A DNA stretch of 10,000 bases from Chrysomallon squamiferum (taxonomy: Eukaryota; Mollusca; Gastropoda; Neomphalida; Peltospiridae): NCBI GenBank assembly GCA_012295275.1, contig CM022677.1:28028048-28038047 (forward strand), read 5' to 3'. Below are positions 7,608 to 10,000 of this stretch, one piece after another. How positions within the stretch are numbered: the first letter of the stretch is position 1; every line of letters begins with the position of its first letter. The notes beneath the pieces were generated by a model. The model saw only the letters and a list, made by a program, of their open reading frames with translations, made no database searches and was not told the origin of the DNA. The position numbers and the translations under genes are program-made.

Positions 7608-7700
7608 AAATACAGACAGGTAGATAGAGACAGACAGACAGATAGACAGATAGATAGATAGATAAATAGATAGACAGGCAGTTAGATATATTGACAGATA
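7608..7700. repeat. GATA/GACA microsatellite in intron 1
   Basis: Mixed CAGA and TAGA tetranucleotides begin about 30 bp after the exon 1 donor of the plus-strand gene. The minus copy has a different simple repeat, (TA)n, at the corresponding place, so the two introns acquired repeats independently. Confidence 0.93.
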
Positions 7701-7854
7701 GATTGATTTTGTTATTATCTTCACTGCTATTTTCAAATTGTCAGATTTTGCTAAATTTGTGTTTTCCTGATGATCGACAGTGACACGTTTTTAGCGTCAG
7801 ACATTTTTCACAATTTTTGTCTACGTCTATTCAGACAGCAAGTGCAATTTCACT

Positions 7855-8000
7855 CTTTTTATTTATTTATTTATTTATTTATTTATCTACTTTTTATATT
7901 TATTTATTTATTTACGTTTTTATTTGTTTTATTTTTTTTATTTTTATCTTTTCCTGATTTTCTTTCTTTTTTTCTTCTTTTTATTTTATTTATTTTTTAG
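7855..8000. repeat. TTTA-rich and T-rich tract in intron 1
   Basis: TTTA repeats (7855-7930) grade into a pyrimidine-rich stretch ending TATTTTTTAG at about 8000. The long plus frame here (FYLFIYLFIYLL type) is a low-complexity artefact. The AG at the end looks like an acceptor, but no in-frame exon with cysteines follows. Confidence 0.9.
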
Positions 8001-8250
8001 TCTTGTGTAGGTGACTTCAATAGATCTCTGAAGTCTAAATGCAGCTTCTGTTGGAGAAATGAGCTGTTTCTACATTCATGTCAGCCTAATTTTTTCATTC
8101 TTTGCATCAACTTTCTAGCAGAATATGTTAAACTCACTGAACTACAGTAGAGCAAAACCAGATGGAGAATGTTTCTGAGTGTTTACGTCTGTTTCTTATG
8201 CGCTTCTATCCTGGTTTCCACATTAACTGAATCATTGTCAGTGTCCAAAA

Positions 8251-8310
8251 TGTAATTTAATTAATTAATTAATTTATTTATTTATTTATTTATTTATTAT
8301 TTATTTTAAG
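8251..8310 (+). repeat. TTAA/TTTA microsatellite abutting exon 2 acceptor
   Basis: TTAATTAATTAA passes into (TTTA)n and runs to TTATTTTAAG, the acceptor of exon 2. The usual pyrimidine tract is therefore replaced by a T-rich tetranucleotide repeat with regular A interruptions. Length changes in the repeat would alter the branch-point to acceptor region. Confidence 0.9.
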
Positions 8311-8386
8311 GGTTCTGTTGAGTGTCAGTGTGAGTACTCACAGGTCTGTGTACAGCTCGGAACAAACAGAAAATGTCTCACAGAAG
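8311..8386 (+). CDS. Exon 2 of plus-strand gene (Cys-rich module)
   Basis: The acceptor is TTTTAAG before 8311 and the donor is GAAG then GTAAAA after 8386. The 76-bp exon enters in phase 0 and leaves in phase 1. It encodes GSVECQCEYSQVC then VQLGTNRKCLTE, 25 residues with four cysteines (CxC, C, C). It aligns with minus exon 2, which has one extra codon, at every cysteine and at KCLTE. The donor GTAAAA is weaker than the GTAAGT of the minus copy, and no minisatellite follows. The module may be a degenerate EGF-like piece linking the PAN and Sushi domains. It joins in frame to both neighbouring exons, which strongly supports the model. Confidence 0.8.
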
Positions 8387-9385
8387 GTAAAACAAAAATT
8401 ACAATAATTAATAAACAGATTCGTAATTAGGTTAATTTAATCAATTAGTGTATGTTATCTCTTAACTTTAAACAGATACGTAATAATGTTAATTGTTCTT
8501 AACTTTAAACAACTAGACATACGTGAAAAATACAGATAAATGCGGTATCACGATTATTGTAAAGTATAGCACAATTGTTATATCATGCAATACCACACTA
8601 TAGAATACTATAACATACTATAAATTACTATCAGTATAACTATGATTTCGTATTGTATCTTGTGGTATTTTGTGGCAATAGTCCAATACCAGACTGAAGT
8701 GTATGCGCCAGGTAAAGCCATATTATATTATGGCGTCTATGATATATCTATTATTCGCACGATTCAGTACATGTATTATACTGTTTTATTTTATAATGCA
8801 GATGCTATATTACTGTGATTTAGGAAAGTAACGAAAGGACATTGAAAATTCAGTAAACAAGCAGAGTGTACATAAGAAAATCTGCCATCCATAAGAAAAA
8901 TACGCTGTAATTATTAATATTCAAAAAATGTACATATATATTGGTAATATTCATGCTTTAATACTTTATGGCCTTGTAGAGACAGTTCAGTGGAAAATAA
9001 TGAAATAAAAATCAATAATGTTTTATAAGATACAGAACAGAACTTTCAATGTCTACATATCTCCTGAGACATATTTTATTAAAATGTCAAAACTTTTAGT
9101 TTAAAACAAAGGAAAAGAGTGTCAGGTTAACACGTGTTTAGTCGTATTCACATTGAATTATACAGTTTGGTCTGGTTTTACAATCATATTCAGATCGTTT
9201 GTGTTTAACTCAAACTTTCCTCATAGGAATGTACTCAAAACTATCCACTACATCACATCACACATTTAACATAGGAAATTATAACTCAACATGATAGATA
9301 ATATGAAGATGTTCAAAGCGTATAAAATAACAGCATAGCTAACACACGATATTGTAAAATACAAATTGTATAAAATCCTTTTCAG
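8387..9385. other. Intron 2 of plus-strand gene
   Basis: A 999-bp AT-rich phase-1 intron with no further exon seen. A weak duplication of about 58 bp is visible (CAGATTCGTAAT at 8416 and CAGATACGTAAT at 8474). It shows no trace of the 20-bp minisatellite that fills the start of the corresponding intron in the minus-strand gene. Confidence 0.6.
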
Positions 9386-9562
9386 AAATCGACTGTGGTG
9401 AACCTCCTGACGTACCACACTCTACAAGAAACACGACGGGAACCACGTTAAACTCAGTCACGTCTTACAGCTGCTCAGAGGGATACGAAATTCTGAATGG
9501 TTCAACAACATCGACGTGTGAAGTAACACGAAGCTGGACTTCAAACAACCTCATCTGTGTCG
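9386..9562 (+). CDS. Exon 3 of plus-strand gene: complete Sushi/CCP domain
   Basis: The exon is 177 bp, bounded by acceptor CTTTTCAG and donor GTGAGA, and is phase 1 at both ends, the classical symmetric one-exon-per-Sushi arrangement. The frame, entered from exon 2, encodes residues 127-185. It has the Sushi signature: Cys130 in DCGEPP, Cys156 in SYSCSEGYE, Cys171 in STCEV, then Trp177 and Cys184 in LICV, giving the expected two disulphides. N-glycosylation sequons occur at NTT (142-144) and NGS (164-166). Sushi domains mediate protein recognition in complement regulators, adhesion receptors and many invertebrate proteins. The protein continues to the right, so the number of Sushi repeats and any membrane anchor are not known. 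Confidence 0.88.
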
Positions 9563-10000
9563 GTGAGAACGATTTGATCTGTGATCGTTTGACTCTCGTA
9601 ACACAGTCTAATGTAAACTGGTGTTTATTCTGATGTCAGCAGTAGTCAGTAGTAGCAGTTGTTCATGCCGTAATTGTAGTGGTGGTTGTAGTAGCTGTTG
9701 GGGTGATGGCAACAGTAGTTGTTGCAACGTTATGACAGTGATAACATAAAAGTGGTAATAATAATAGAAGTATACAGTAGTTGCTGCAGTGTTGATTATA
9801 GTATATCAGTAGATATAATAGTAGTACTTATAGGTTGAAGTATACTAATTGTGCTCATAGTAGTTGCTGTAGTGTTGATTATAGTATATCAGTAGATATA
9901 ACAGTAGTACTGGTAGGTTGAAATATACTAATCGTGCTTATAGTAGTTCTGTAGTGTTGATTATAGTATATCAGTAGATATAACAGTAGTACTGGTAGGT
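9563..10000. other. Intron 3 of plus-strand gene, open at right edge
   Basis: After the GTGAGA donor there is GTAGT-rich sequence (about 9640-9730) and then the 82-83 bp tandem repeat listed separately. No further exon lies within the window. Confidence 0.6.
9774..10000. repeat. 82-83 bp tandem repeat, nearly three copies, open at right edge
   Basis: The anchor GTTGATTATAGTATATCAG starts at about 9791, 9874 and 9956, giving periods of 83 and 82 bp. The second and third copies share AACAGTAGTACTGGTAGGT, where the first has AATAGTAGTACTTATAGGT. The array runs off the window and lies in intron 3 of the plus-strand gene. Confidence 0.95.

Noticed and set aside
7461-7736. Minus-strand ORF antisense to plus exon 1 with an IYLSIYLS stretch
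   Set aside because: It is the shadow of the PAN exon joined to the GATA microsatellite.
7990-8250. Extra exon after the TTTTTTAG acceptor-like site in plus intron 1
   Set aside because: No in-frame cysteine-bearing segment with a donor follows, and exon 1 joins exon 2 directly in phase, as in the paralogue.

Overview
The window looks like animal nuclear DNA. It is AT-rich, dominated by introns and simple-sequence DNA, and its coding capacity lies in short exons bounded by GT/AG splice sites. The domain content (secreted PAN/Apple-like module, short Cys-rich module, Sushi/CCP module), small tandem gene copies and abundant micro- and minisatellites fit a mollusc, probably a gastropod, but no sequence here fixes the species. 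No prokaryotic gene, rRNA or convincing tRNA is visible.

Two paralogous genes sit head-to-head. The minus-strand gene has exon 1 (signal peptide plus PAN-like module) at 3547-3849 and exon 2 (Cys-rich module) at 1612-1690; its Sushi exon, if present, lies left of the window. The plus-strand gene has exon 1 at 7276-7578, exon 2 at 8311-8386 and exon 3 (complete Sushi/CCP domain) at 9386-9562, and continues right of the window. Intron phases agree: intron 1 is phase 0 and intron 2 phase 1 in both genes, and intron 3 is phase 1 in the plus gene. Both proteins should enter the secretory pathway. The function is unknown; a recognition or adhesion role is only an inference from the modules.

Layout: 1-784, 23-bp minisatellite; 1024-1623, 20-bp minisatellite that overlaps the end of minus exon 2; 1612-1690, minus exon 2; 1722-1906, CATA microsatellite; 1907-3546, minus intron 1 with a promoter-motif cluster, a Tc1/mariner-like remnant and small repeats; 3547-3849, minus exon 1; 3850-7275, intergenic spacer with pentanucleotide, TC and TTTA arrays and one small unassigned ORF; 7276-9562, plus gene; 9563-10000, intron 3 with an 82-83 bp tandem repeat.

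The most interesting observation is that the 20-bp minisatellite is a tandem amplification of an exon-intron boundary. Each unit, read on the minus strand, is the last 12 coding bases of exon 2 plus the first 8 bases of the intron, including the consensus donor GTAAGT, repeated about 22 times with the donor intact. The sister gene has the same exon end but no array, so the array was probably seeded by the exon. The array also carries a 15-base copy of this exon's own splice acceptor. Separately, the two first exons are about 94% identical while the second exons are only about 70% identical, which suggests gene conversion or separate histories of the exons.
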